From: Micromonospora sp. NBC_01740 | GTDB taxonomy: Bacteria; Actinomycetota; Actinomycetes; Mycobacteriales; Micromonosporaceae | Assembly: GCF_035920365.1 (NCBI RefSeq) | Contig: NZ_CP109150.1 | Coordinates: forward strand, 1,550,001-1,614,000 | Direction: 5' to 3' | DNA: 64,000 bases | Shown: positions 32,246 to 40,239 of the stretch, one piece after another | Numbering within the stretch: the stretch's first letter is position 1 | Layout: each line of letters opens with the position of its first letter | Notes under the pieces: generated by a model | Databases searched by the model: none | Told to the model about the DNA's origin: nothing | Seen by the model: the letters and a program-made list of their open reading frames with translations, nothing else | Position numbers and translations under genes: made by a program

Positions 32246-33946
32246 TTAGGAGATCAGGGATGGTTGCGAGGCGTGGCGAATGATCACCACATGATGGCGT
32301 GCCCGCGTGATCGCAACTCGCAGAAGCCGTCGCCGGGACTGTATCTCGGCCTCCTTTCTCGTGAGATCGATGAGCTGGTCATTGCCAAATCTTGTCTCCG
32401 CGATGATCACGCCATCGAACTCCTTACCTTTTGACTTGTACATGTTCATGAACGTCGTGGACGCGGTTCGTTCGGCTTGGGTCGCCTCAATCATTCGATT
32501 GGCCAGCACTCGACGCACAACCGCAGCAGCGTCCGTATACGCGGTGCCGTTCCAAGCGTCAGTTAATTCCCAAGCAATTGCATCGGTTGCTTCCAGTAGC
32601 CGGATGAGCCGCGCCTTGCCGAAAATCTCCTTCAGCTCGGTAGAGCCGCTCAAGCGGGCGCGAGCGAGTTGCCAATCCTGCACTGGACTACCGGTGAACC
32701 GGATCCCCTCGGAACAGGCTGCAACGATTATCTTGGCAGTGTTTGATCGAACCTTCGTCCCAGAAGCGATGTTCTGCAGCGCACGTTCAAGCGTTGAAAC
32801 AGTACCCTTCGCGCCTGCGAACCTAGTGGACTTGACACGGTAGAAGTTGCCGATGTGTTTCAACGTCGTCGTGAGCGCCTCGCTTGTATTGAGGCCAGGC
32901 CACTCCAGGATGGAGGCAACTACATAGGCAGACGCAGTCGCGAGGTCCTGGTCGAGGTTGAGCTCGTGGTCCACGGCGGGATAGATCTTTCCGCCGAGCT
33001 CGGTGTCCGTCGCCGCCGTCTCCGATAGCCGACCCACGAGGGCGTTCGTCGGGGCGAGTACCGCTACGGTCGGCTCTCTGCCCAGTTCCTTGTGCAGGTG
33101 CTGGCGCAGTACGACCAAATATGCGTGTACGACGGTCTCTACCGTCCTTGGGTAGCTGTAGGTGCCATAGGTCAAGTTGTCGGGTACCGGGACGATTGGG
33201 TCGTTCCGTAGCACGGCGTTCGCGTATGCGAGCAGGCCCTGCCCAGGGCTGCGGTGGTTGTCCTTCGATAGGTCGAACGCTTTCGGCTGCAGGGTCTCGA
33301 TAGCGTCCTGGATTCGTCGCTCGTTGACACCGGGCAGGTGATCGTAGATCCGCTGGTCGGGGTCGGCGAGGCAGATAACCGTTGATGCCGAGCTCAGTGC
33401 GCGGATTGCTCGCCACTGGTCGTCATTGGTGTCTTGGAACTCGTCCACGATCACGACGGGGTACGCGTTGCTGTAGAGGGCCGCGAGAGCGAGGTAGCGC
33501 TCGAAGAGGTCGCCTGTGGTGCAGGCGAGCAGGTCGAACACATACTTTCCTTCGTCGGCGGCCAGGCGGCGGGTCTCGGCGGCCCAGTCCCCCTCGAACG
33601 CCGCTTGGAGCTGCTGCTCTTGGTCAGGAGTGATGAAAGATGATGGCTTGCCGGTTTGGAAACGGCCGTGGCTCCGTACGACGTCCATGAAGAAAGCGTG
33701 AAAGGTGCGCACCTCTAAGCGCCGCCGTGTCTGCAGATTAAGCAACCCCGTCATTCGGTCGCTGATCTGTCGCACTGCGGCTCGTGAGAAACTAAGGAAC
33801 AGTACGGACTGTTCCGGCTCTAGGGCGGAAACGGCCTCGCGTGCTTTAAGTAGAGCAATGGAGGTCTTGCCGCATCCAGGACCGCCGACGATGAGTAGAT
33901 GACCCGATGCCGCAAGGATGTCGAGTCGGGGTTGATCAAGATTCAT
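32246..33946 (-). CDS. UvrD/PcrA-like helicase, Gabija GajB-like
   Basis: 566 aa. Superfamily 1A motifs: Walker A LLIVGGPGCGKTSIAL (residues 18-30), Ia FLSFSRAAVRQI, Walker B VVIVDEFQDTNDDQW, III CLADPDQRIYDHLPG, IV near DNHRSPGQ, V MYKSKGKEFDGVIIAE, VI RRLLRVAITRARHHVVI. It overlaps the 3' end of the OLD-type nuclease gene by 11 bp, the gene order and coupling of Gabija (gajA-gajB). In Gabija, GajB senses free DNA ends and activates GajA. It is somewhat longer than typical GajB (about 500 aa). Alternative: a stand-alone repair helicase, less likely given the coupling. Confidence 0.85.
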   Translation of the reverse strand: MNLDQPRLDILAASGHLLIVGGPGCGKTSIALLKAREAVSALEPEQSVLFLSFSRAAVRQISDRMTGLLNLQTRRRLEVRTFHAFFMDVVRSHGRFQTGKPSSFITPDQEQQLQAAFEGDWAAETRRLAADEGKYVFDLLACTTGDLFERYLALAALYSNAYPVVIVDEFQDTNDDQWRAIRALSSASTVICLADPDQRIYDHLPGVNERRIQDAIETLQPKAFDLSKDNHRSPGQGLLAYANAVLRNDPIVPVPDNLTYGTYSYPRTVETVVHAYLVVLRQHLHKELGREPTVAVLAPTNALVGRLSETAATDTELGGKIYPAVDHELNLDQDLATASAYVVASILEWPGLNTSEALTTTLKHIGNFYRVKSTRFAGAKGTVSTLERALQNIASGTKVRSNTAKIIVAACSEGIRFTGSPVQDWQLARARLSGSTELKEIFGKARLIRLLEATDAIAWELTDAWNGTAYTDAAAVVRRVLANRMIEATQAERTASTTFMNMYKSKGKEFDGVIIAETRFGNDQLIDLTRKEAEIQSRRRLLRVAITRARHHVVIIRHASQPSLIS

Positions 33947-35828
33947 CGGCGGCTACGCCTACGATATCGTTAGCTACCTCGCTCGGTGTCTTCTCGGAAA
34001 GCTCCTCGTTCATCTTAAATAGGAAGTCGACGATCGTCGCCGGAAGATCCGCCTGAGTACGACACTCTTCGACCAGCAGTGGCGCGTAACCGTCGAAAGA
34101 CCCCTTGCGCTTCCTCAGCACGTTACGCGTGTGATCTTTGACGTCCTGTTCGCCTGCGGTGGCATCGAGGAGGCCGCAGTCCTGCGGGTAGTCGCTTCTG
34201 GTGCTGACGGCAGTACAAAATCGGCGCTGTACCTCAACCGGGATTTGATCGGTTAGCAACTCCTCGATCCCGGCGTAGTCGATTACCTTGTAGATGGTGA
34301 ACTCGATTGCCTTTAATTCCTGCTCGGGTGTCAAGGGTCTGACCGGTGTGTCATGAATACCGAACACAGGCTTGCCCATCGCAGCGAAAACCGGCGCGTA
34401 CAGCGGCACCGACGTATCTCCGCCGGCATCGAATAAAGAGATGCCCATCAGATCGAGGTGCTGATAACCCGAGGTCGGATCCCGCTCTAGTATGTCGGCA
34501 GCGACGCGCATGGCGGCGAGCTCGGTGGCTCCTTCCACGACACAGACAGCGCGTGCCAGGACCGCTTCCGCGAACTGACGCTGGTTGGTCCGATATTTTT
34601 TCAGCTTGTAGTCAGGTGGGAGAGCCACCGGCCAGCTAGTTAGCGCTCCGGCATCGTCTCGGGCTACGGTGACCACATGGTCGGGGTCGAACATCTCGAT
34701 GACGTAGGGCGAATGCGACGTAACAATGACTTGGTCCATCTGATCGAGCGTGAACCGGACCAACCTGCGCTGCGCATGCGGCGGCAGCGCGATTTCCGGC
34801 TCCTCCATCGCGAAGATAACGGACTGGTCCTCAGTCAGTTTGGCGATATATGTGAGCAATGCGAAGACCAGCAGATTCAACGACCCGGTACTCAGTCGGT
34901 TGAACGGGACCGGGTAGGTGCCCGGCTGTGTCGACACGAACAGCCGGAGGACTTCGCGTAGATGTTCGCGGGTGAGATCCGATACGTGCACGTCCACGGC
35001 TGCCGGATGGTCCGTAAGATTGATGAACTGGCTAACGAGTTTGCGGACCTCGGTACGGATCTTCGCGAAGCCCGAGCCGTCCCCAGTGACCACCACTTGG
35101 TGCACGTCGCGTATCGCCCGCTCCCATAGCGACGCGTCGGTGCCCTGGGCCTCTAGCCGGACGATCGTATCGATCAACGATCCCCGTTGGAAGCTGAGTG
35201 CTCGGTTGCCGGTCCGATTGGCGCGCAGGTAGATAAACCCGCAAAGCCGCTTGTCCTCGCGTTTAAAGGGCTTGAGGCCTTCCCCGAGGTCGCCCCCGAA
35301 GTCGGCGAAGCTGTCGGCAATGGCCTCCGGGTACGCGAAGAAGGTACCTGCGGCAAAGTCGTCTTCGTCGGGATCGAAGCGGCCGATGAATACCACCGGT
35401 AGGCACCATGCTCCGTCCGACACCGCATCTGAGGTCGGCGCCGTAGCGGCGGTGGGATCCGGGGCCTCGCTGAGCGTCGGTGCAGGTGGTACCACCTCGT
35501 TCAGCAAGTCCTGCGTGCTCGCCGACCAGACGCGCAGGTGGCTGCGGAAGCGGCGAGTGGCTTCTTCGGAGAGGTCGGTCAGGATTACCTCGATTCTGAC
35601 TTCCGGGGTAGTTCCGTCCTCCAGCAGATACTGGCCGGCGAAGAAGTCATGCTCGTCGATCACGGGGCGTCGGCTCATCCGCTCCGGCCCCAACACGAGG
35701 TCGAGGGCGTCACAGATCGTGGACTTGCCGACACTGTTACCGCCCACGAGCAAGGTGTGGCCATCCAGGAGCACCGTTCCGCTCTTCGCGCCGCGGAAGT
35801 TCTGGAAAGTGATGCGACTTACCTTCAC
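33936..35828 (-). CDS. OLD-family ATPase/TOPRIM nuclease, Gabija GajA-like
   Basis: 630 aa from GTG 35828, which has AAGGAG five bases upstream; ATG 35846 is in frame but lacks an RBS. The N-terminal ABC-type ATPase is split: Walker A LLVGGNSVGKSTICDAL (about residues 27-42), signature-like RLSTGSLNLLVFAL, Walker B IFAMEEPEIALPPHAQ, H-loop VIVTSHSPYVIEMF. The C-terminal TOPRIM domain has VEGATE (431-436), LFDAGGD and a single metal-site Asp in GIHDTP (near 493) where many TOPRIMs have DxD. Fused ATPase-TOPRIM plus a coupled UvrD helicase is the definition of Gabija, a phage-DNA nicking defence. Confidence 0.87.
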   Translation of the reverse strand: MKVSRITFQNFRGAKSGTVLLDGHTLLVGGNSVGKSTICDALDLVLGPERMSRRPVIDEHDFFAGQYLLEDGTTPEVRIEVILTDLSEEATRRFRSHLRVWSASTQDLLNEVVPPAPTLSEAPDPTAATAPTSDAVSDGAWCLPVVFIGRFDPDEDDFAAGTFFAYPEAIADSFADFGGDLGEGLKPFKREDKRLCGFIYLRANRTGNRALSFQRGSLIDTIVRLEAQGTDASLWERAIRDVHQVVVTGDGSGFAKIRTEVRKLVSQFINLTDHPAAVDVHVSDLTREHLREVLRLFVSTQPGTYPVPFNRLSTGSLNLLVFALLTYIAKLTEDQSVIFAMEEPEIALPPHAQRRLVRFTLDQMDQVIVTSHSPYVIEMFDPDHVVTVARDDAGALTSWPVALPPDYKLKKYRTNQRQFAEAVLARAVCVVEGATELAAMRVAADILERDPTSGYQHLDLMGISLFDAGGDTSVPLYAPVFAAMGKPVFGIHDTPVRPLTPEQELKAIEFTIYKVIDYAGIEELLTDQIPVEVQRRFCTAVSTRSDYPQDCGLLDATAGEQDVKDHTRNVLRKRKGSFDGYAPLLVEECRTQADLPATIVDFLFKMNEELSEKTPSEVANDIVGVAADES

Positions 35829-36381
35829 CTGCACTCCTTGAGGCATGCCATGCGGTCCGGCCAGTATGGGGCCAGCCCAAGCCGAGCGCGATGCCCGGAT
35901 CCGGGCCGTACTGGTTGCGTGTCCGAATAGGACCGCTGTCGCAACGAGCCGGCTAGACAAGGTGAGGTGCACCGATCTGCCTGATCGGCACTCGGGCTTT
36001 CGCAAGCCACCTGGCGAACGTCTGTCGCACATCCGACGGACCCAGCTTGCCCATCATCTGCTGCTGAATTGGCCTGTACTAGATCAAGGCACCGCGCTGC
36101 GCGCGGTGCGGGCGCGGTGGTCCCGTCCGGCGGCAAACCGCCCCGGCTGTCTGCGACGCCGGGGCGGGAAGCCGCCGACAGCCGACGGGCTGCCGCGCCC
36201 GCATCAATCGGGAGCCAGTACGACGATCGGGACCAGGCCGTGACGATCGCCAGGGTGGCCGGCCGCCGTCGAGCTTCCGGCGATCGGCTGCCGCACCGGC
36301 TACGCCGGCTTGCCCTCGACCTTTCCGAGTCACCCACACCGCACCGGAGCTGACCGCCCCAGCGCCGCCTACGCTGTCGCG
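35829..36381. other. 553-bp region at the right end of the cargo
   Basis: Holds the promoter region of the Gabija-like pair, a nested dyad (GTTGCG 35914-35919 with CGCAAC 35940-35945, inner GTCC/GGAC), and copy 1 of a dispersed repeat (36014-36341). No convincing gene. Confidence 0.5.
36014..36341. repeat. dispersed repeat, copy 1 (inside the element)
   Basis: Matches 39598-39787 at two blocks: about 28 bp at the start (GCGRACGTCTRTCGCACATC) and about 140 bp at the end, including CCAGGGTGG and GCTGCCGCACCGGCTACGCC. The second copy lacks about 130 bp in the middle. Not an obvious gene in either copy. Confidence 0.7.
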
Positions 36382-36702
36382 GTGGACGCGGGCAGGGTGT
36401 GGCGGCTGTACCACCGGGGCGAGCTGGTCGGCGAGATCGACGAGCAGAGCCTTGACTTCCCGTGGACGTACGGCAGGTTCCGTCCGCTACCGGGGTTCGA
36501 GCCGCTGCGCCCGCTCTTCGTCGCCCGGAGCGCTGCCCTCGACGCGGACGACGACGAGGCCATGATCCGGATCGACGACGAGATCCGGGCCGCCCTCACG
36601 ATGACGCACCCGGACGGCCGCCAGGTGGCCGAGTTCCTGCTGAGCATCGAGGGCGACGAGGCTGGTTTCCGGTGGCATGACGAGCCGTTCGAGGACGGGT
36701 AG
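36382..36702 (+). CDS. hypothetical protein near attR
   Basis: 106 aa, GTG 36382 (GTG 36397 possible). The protein (VWRLYHRGELVGEIDEQSLDFPWTYGRFRPLPGFEPLRPLF) is acidic toward the C-terminus (RQVAEFLLSIEGDEAGFRWHDEPFEDG). I recall similar orphan proteins in Micromonospora and Streptomyces without function. It is the last gene of the element; the arm-type repeat starts two bases after its stop codon. Confidence 0.65.
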   Translation: MDAGRVWRLYHRGELVGEIDEQSLDFPWTYGRFRPLPGFEPLRPLFVARSAALDADDDEAMIRIDDEIRAALTMTHPDGRQVAEFLLSIEGDEAGFRWHDEPFEDG

Positions 36703-36704
36703 CC

Positions 36705-36726
36705 CGTGCCATTAGCGTGCCATTAG
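36705..36726. repeat. right arm-type site: tandem CGTGCCATTAG
   Basis: Identical over 22 bp to 16851-16872 and in the same orientation, 83 bp before the attR core. Confidence 0.7.
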
Positions 36727-36809
36727 GCCAGGACAACCGGGGTCAACCCAGGCCACCAGGGACCGCCGTGACCAGGCCGCCGGCCCTACGACCTGCCGCC
36801 CATCGGCAA

Positions 36810-36853
36810 TTCCCAAGCTGACAGTGCGGGTTCGATTCCCGTCACCCGCTCCA
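36810..36853. repeat. attR core (44-bp direct repeat of tRNA-Gly 3' half)
   Basis: Identical to 16735-16778. The 5' half of the tRNA is missing here, so this copy is not a functional tRNA gene. Confidence 0.93.
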
Positions 36854-36858
36854 CGCGA

Positions 36859-36896
36859 AAGGCCCTGGTCAGGACGCAGATCCCGACCGGGGCCTT
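36859..36896 (+). terminator. diverged tRNA-type terminator right of attR
   Basis: 12-bp stem AAGGCCCTGGTC (36859-36870) with GACCGGGGCCTT (36885-36896, one G-T pair). The surrounding sequence aligns with the element's left end (16779-16872). Confidence 0.6.
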
Positions 36897-36924
36897 CGAC
36901 GTTCCCCGAGCCCGTGATCATGCC

Positions 36925-36943
36925 ACGGGCCATCCACGGGCCA
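36925..36943. repeat. arm-type-like direct repeat, left copy
   Basis: ACGGGCCATCCACGGGCCA, identical to 40217-40235. It has the tandem layout of CGTGCCATTAG-CGTGCCATTAG with changed bases. Confidence 0.6.
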
Positions 36944-37015
36944 CTACCGGCGCCGGACCACTCTGCGGCCATGCCGTCGTCCGGGTCATCGGGCTGCGTC
37001 CGGCCCGCCTTCCTG

Positions 37016-38218
37016 TCACGGCGAAGCGATCACGAGTGGGCCCCGACGTCCCAGCGCCCACACGGTGAGCGCGAAGCAGCAGAGCACCGCTCCCGCGATC
37101 GTGACCGCTGTCCAGCCGCCCGCAGACCAGAGCGTGGTCGCGGCGGCGGAGCCGATAGCAGCGCCGATGAAGTTGCCGGTGGCCAGCGCCGTGTTGAGCC
37201 GGCTGCGGGCCTCGTGGGACAGGGCGAACAGCCGCGCCCGGTTGAGGAGAGCCTGCGTCTGTAGGGCGACATCGAGCATGATGATCGCGATGATGATGAG
37301 TACGACGGAGCGGCCGGCGAACGCCGCGACGACGAATGCGCCGAGGGCCAGTACCCAGGCCGTGCCGGTGGCCGCAAGCGACCAGCCGCGGTCGTGCAGA
37401 CGACCGCCGTGCAGGCCGGAAAGGACACCAGCGAGGCCGGCCAACCCGAACAATCCGATCACCGCTACCGGGTACCGGAACGGTGGGCCGCTGAGCAGGA
37501 ACGTCAGCGCCGTCCAGAACAGCGAGAACGTGGCGAACCCTGTGGCGGCCAGGACCAGCGTCCATCGGGCTGCCCGCTCCCGCATGACCACCGCGCCTAC
37601 CGAGGCGATGAGCTGCGGGTACGGCATGCGCGTCCGCGGTGCCAGCGGTGGAATCGCGCGGTAGAGCACGACCGCGAGCAGGACGGCGACGATCGCGGCG
37701 AGGGCGAAGATCGTACGCCACCCGGCGGTGCCGGCGACCAACCCGCTGATCGTGCGGGAGGCCAGGATCCCGGTGAGGGTCCCGGACCCGACGACGCCGA
37801 CGATCCGACCGCGGTGGGTGTCGCCGGCCAGGTCCCCGGCGAGCGGTGTGAGGACCTGCCCGGAAATCGTCGTCATGCCGAGCACGCCCAGTGCGAGGAG
37901 GAGTAGACCGATCGACGGCGCCAGCGCGCACAGCAGCAGTGCGGCGGCCGAGGTCAACAGCATCACCGGGACGAACCGGCGGCGGTCCAGGACGTCACCG
38001 AGCGGTACGAGCAGCAGCACGCCGACGGCGTACCCGATCTGCGTCGCGGTGACGAGCCAGCCGGCTGTCGCGGTCGCGGCGCGCAGGTCGCCTGCAATGA
38101 AGCCGAGTAGCGGCTGCGCCCAGTACAGGTTGCCGATGGCCACGCCCGCCGCCAACGCGAACAGGAACGTCAACCGACGGCTCATCTTCGACGGCGGTGC
38201 CCTGCGGGGTGCTGCCAC
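37016..38218 (-). CDS. MFS transporter (drug:H+ antiporter type, 12 TM)
   Basis: 400 aa, GTG 38218 (ATG 38185 possible). Twelve hydrophobic segments, the motif A-like loop GDVLDRRRFVPVML between TM2 and TM3, ATQIGYAVGVLLLVPLGD, and a repeat in the second half (GLHGGRLHDRGW). The family (YnfM/arabinose efflux-like) exports small hydrophobic compounds; substrate unknown. It lies in the proposed element remnant, alone, with no regulator next to it. Confidence 0.85.
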   Translation of the reverse strand: MAAPRRAPPSKMSRRLTFLFALAAGVAIGNLYWAQPLLGFIAGDLRAATATAGWLVTATQIGYAVGVLLLVPLGDVLDRRRFVPVMLLTSAAALLLCALAPSIGLLLLALGVLGMTTISGQVLTPLAGDLAGDTHRGRIVGVVGSGTLTGILASRTISGLVAGTAGWRTIFALAAIVAVLLAVVLYRAIPPLAPRTRMPYPQLIASVGAVVMRERAARWTLVLAATGFATFSLFWTALTFLLSGPPFRYPVAVIGLFGLAGLAGVLSGLHGGRLHDRGWSLAATGTAWVLALGAFVVAAFAGRSVVLIIIAIIMLDVALQTQALLNRARLFALSHEARSRLNTALATGNFIGAAIGSAAATTLWSAGGWTAVTIAGAVLCCFALTVWALGRRGPLVIASP

Positions 38219-38649
38219 CCTGCCACGCTAAAGCGCGGTATCAGGGCGCGGGGCCCAGCAAGGGCCTGAGCGTGGCAGGGCCGCGCATCCGCCGGAATGT
38301 CCACATTCTTTCCCGGCACCCTTCAGGCGTGCTCAGACATTTCGACACGGCGGGCAACGACAGTCCCCACCGGTGGGGCCGCAATAGGGAACCGGACGCT
38401 GCCATGGCGATCGCGCGGGTATGGCTCGTTGCGTTCGCCGGCCAGCGGGCGGCATCGTCGCCTTGGCAGATCGGATGTGCACATTTGCCTGCGATCAGCC
38501 GGTTTGCTACACAGCGCCGTCAGGTGATGTGCGGCAGGGTCCGGCGATCGAGGGGCGGCAGGTCAGCCGCCCGACCAATGCCCTGTCATGCCGAGTAGCG
38601 GATGTGCTTCAATCCGTCCGGTTCCGCGGCCATTTGGGACCGCCGATTC
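38219..38649. other. intergenic region between MFS and hydrolase genes
   Basis: About 430 bp containing the MFS promoter side. I see no supported gene and no strong palindrome. Confidence 0.4.
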
Positions 38650-39462
38650 TCAGCCGCTCGTTGCCCACGTCAGCATCGCTTGCCAGTGGGCCGGCGAGGG
38701 CGTGTGGGCTGCGTCCTCGCTGATCCGAACCATGGCGTTGGGTATCCGTGCGGCGATCAGCGGTGCGTCGGGGACGGCTCGGCCGGGGTCGTGTCGGCCA
38801 GCCCAGATGAGGACGCGGCAGGGGACGTCGCGCAGGCGGAACCCCCATGGGCGGATGTCGGTGGCGAGCCAGTCGCTGGCCAGCCCGGCCGCGCCTTGGC
38901 GGGCACCTTCGCGGTTGGACTCCTCGTAGGGCTGCATCCAGGGGTCCTGGCCCGCGGCAAGCAGTTGCCGATGCTGTTTGAGCGGATCCTCGGCATACCA
39001 TGCGGCGGCGCGGGTCACGTAGCGGGGCCCGAACCCCGGAACGGTCCGCAAGGCCCACGCCTGAAACCGCTGCCAGCCACCCACCGTGCGCAGCTCTCGG
39101 TAGGGGCCGGTGAAGCCTGCGGCGACCACCCCGGTCAGTCGATGCGGGAACCTGGCCCCACAGGCCACGGCGTACGGCGCGCCGCCAGAGAACCCGATCA
39201 GCCCGAAGCGCTCGATCCGCAGAGAGCTCATCAGTGCACCGACGTCGTCAGCGACCCCGAGGAGCGTCGGCTGTCGGACAGGTGTGGACCGACCGTACCC
39301 GGGCCGGTCCACGGTGATCAGGCGGACACCCGCCAACGCCGTGTCGTCCGGGCGGCTGATCCGCGAGCCCGGCGTGCCGTGCAGGAACACCACCGGCGGC
39401 CCGTCCGGATCGCCGTACTCCGCCCAGCCCAGGACCCGGCCGTCCGGCAGCGTGAAATCCAT
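38650..39462 (-). CDS. alpha/beta-hydrolase
   Basis: 270 aa, ATG 39462 with GGAGGGG upstream. Oxyanion motif VVFLHGTPGSR, nucleophile elbow GLIGFSGGAPYAVA with Ser, acid in LIWAGRHDPGR, His in SEDAAHTPSPAHW. A cap domain lies between residues 125 and 205. It could be an esterase, lactonase or epoxide hydrolase-like enzyme; the sequence does not decide. Single gene. Confidence 0.85.
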   Translation of the reverse strand: MDFTLPDGRVLGWAEYGDPDGPPVVFLHGTPGSRISRPDDTALAGVRLITVDRPGYGRSTPVRQPTLLGVADDVGALMSSLRIERFGLIGFSGGAPYAVACGARFPHRLTGVVAAGFTGPYRELRTVGGWQRFQAWALRTVPGFGPRYVTRAAAWYAEDPLKQHRQLLAAGQDPWMQPYEESNREGARQGAAGLASDWLATDIRPWGFRLRDVPCRVLIWAGRHDPGRAVPDAPLIAARIPNAMVRISEDAAHTPSPAHWQAMLTWATSG

Positions 39463-39942
39463 ATCGCCCCTCCGCTAGACGCCCGACGCGACACCCAGCA
39501 CAGCGCGTGGAAACAGTCGCCGTATTGTGCAGCGGGGCAAATGTCGAAGCGTAATCACATGCCGCGATCAGCGCACTGAGGTATCGCAAATCGGTCTGCG
39601 GACGTCTATCGCACATCGGTCGGCGGAGGGCAATAGCGCGTGCTACCGCGCCCGCACCGGCTAGAGACCGGCGACCGGGACCAGGCTGTGACGACCGCCA
39701 GGGTGGTTGGCCGCCGTCGAGCTTCTGGTGATCCGCTGCCGCACCGGCTACGCCGGCTGCCCTCGGTCCCCCGAGTCACCCACACCGGCCTTCGGCGTTC
39801 CAAGGCCAATGATCTCGCCGCGTGCCATCAGCCCCGCGCATTCTCAGCCGGCCGGCGACCTCCGGTCGACATCGGACGGTCCACGACGGCTCGGCGAGGA
39901 GACCCGCTAGCTCCTACCGCCGGGGTCCTCGATACTCACAGC
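39463..39942. other. intergenic region with second copy of dispersed repeat
   Basis: 480 bp: hydrolase promoter on the minus strand, then repeat copy 2 (39598-39787). No convincing gene. Confidence 0.5.
39598..39787. repeat. dispersed repeat, copy 2 (outside the element)
   Basis: Homologous to 36014-36341 with an internal deletion of about 130 bp; the last 140 bp are about 80-85% identical by eye. Confidence 0.7.
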
Positions 39943-40239
39943 GTGATCGACAAAGACTCTCACGCCCCATGGTTGCCTCGCGTTCCTCACCCGGCTGACA
40001 GCCCGGCGCTGCCCATCTACATGGTCATCTTCTTCTTCCTGGGTCTCGCCGGATTTGCCGTACACGGACTATCTGACGGAAGGGAAGCACTCGTCATTGC
40101 GAGCATCGTCTCGGGGGTGTTCTTCACGTGCTTCCTGATCCTGTTCGCGATCTACTGGACCGGTTACCTGCTGAAGGGACACGCCAACTGGCAAGCCGAG
40201 CGCCAGGCTGATTCCGACGGGCCATCCACGGGCCAGTAA
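39943..40239 (+). CDS. small two-TM membrane protein
   Basis: 98 aa, GTG 39943. Two membrane segments (about residues 27-47, VIFFFLGLAGFAVHGL, and 55-78, IVSGVFFTCFLILFAIYW) and a hydrophilic tail. Function unknown. Its last codons coincide with the arm-type-like repeat at 40217-40235, as the last gene of the AICE ends at its arm site. Confidence 0.6.
   Translation: MIDKDSHAPWLPRVPHPADSPALPIYMVIFFFLGLAGFAVHGLSDGREALVIASIVSGVFFTCFLILFAIYWTGYLLKGHANWQAERQADSDGPSTGQ
40217..40235. repeat. arm-type-like direct repeat, right copy
   Basis: Identical 19 bp to 36925-36943; see the second-element entry. Confidence 0.6.

Larger units (their letters stand above)
16735..36809. mobile_element. actinomycete integrative and conjugative element (AICE)
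   Basis: 20,075 bp between one copy of the att core and the next. From the left: Im9-like gene, int, xis, repSA, DUF2637/spd-type gene, small genes, traB-type FtsK translocase, zinc-ribbon gene, pra-like gene, a non-coding control region, accessory genes with two GntR regulators, then the restriction-modification and Gabija-like modules. The gene set matches pSAM2-type AICEs: site-specific tyrosine integrase, rolling-circle Rep and a single FtsK-like conjugative translocase. All key backbone genes are intact, so it may still be mobile. Cargo from about 28.6 to 36.0 kb is visibly poorer in G+C than the backbone. Confidence 0.93.
36703..37015. other. attR region
   Basis: Contains the right arm-type site (36705-36726), the 44-bp core (36810-36853), a diverged tRNA-type hairpin (36859-36896) and a second tandem motif (36925-36943). 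No gene. Confidence 0.7.

Noticed and set aside
36810..36853. Second tRNA-Gly gene
   Set aside because: Only the 3' half is present; there is no acceptor 5' strand or D arm, so it is attR.
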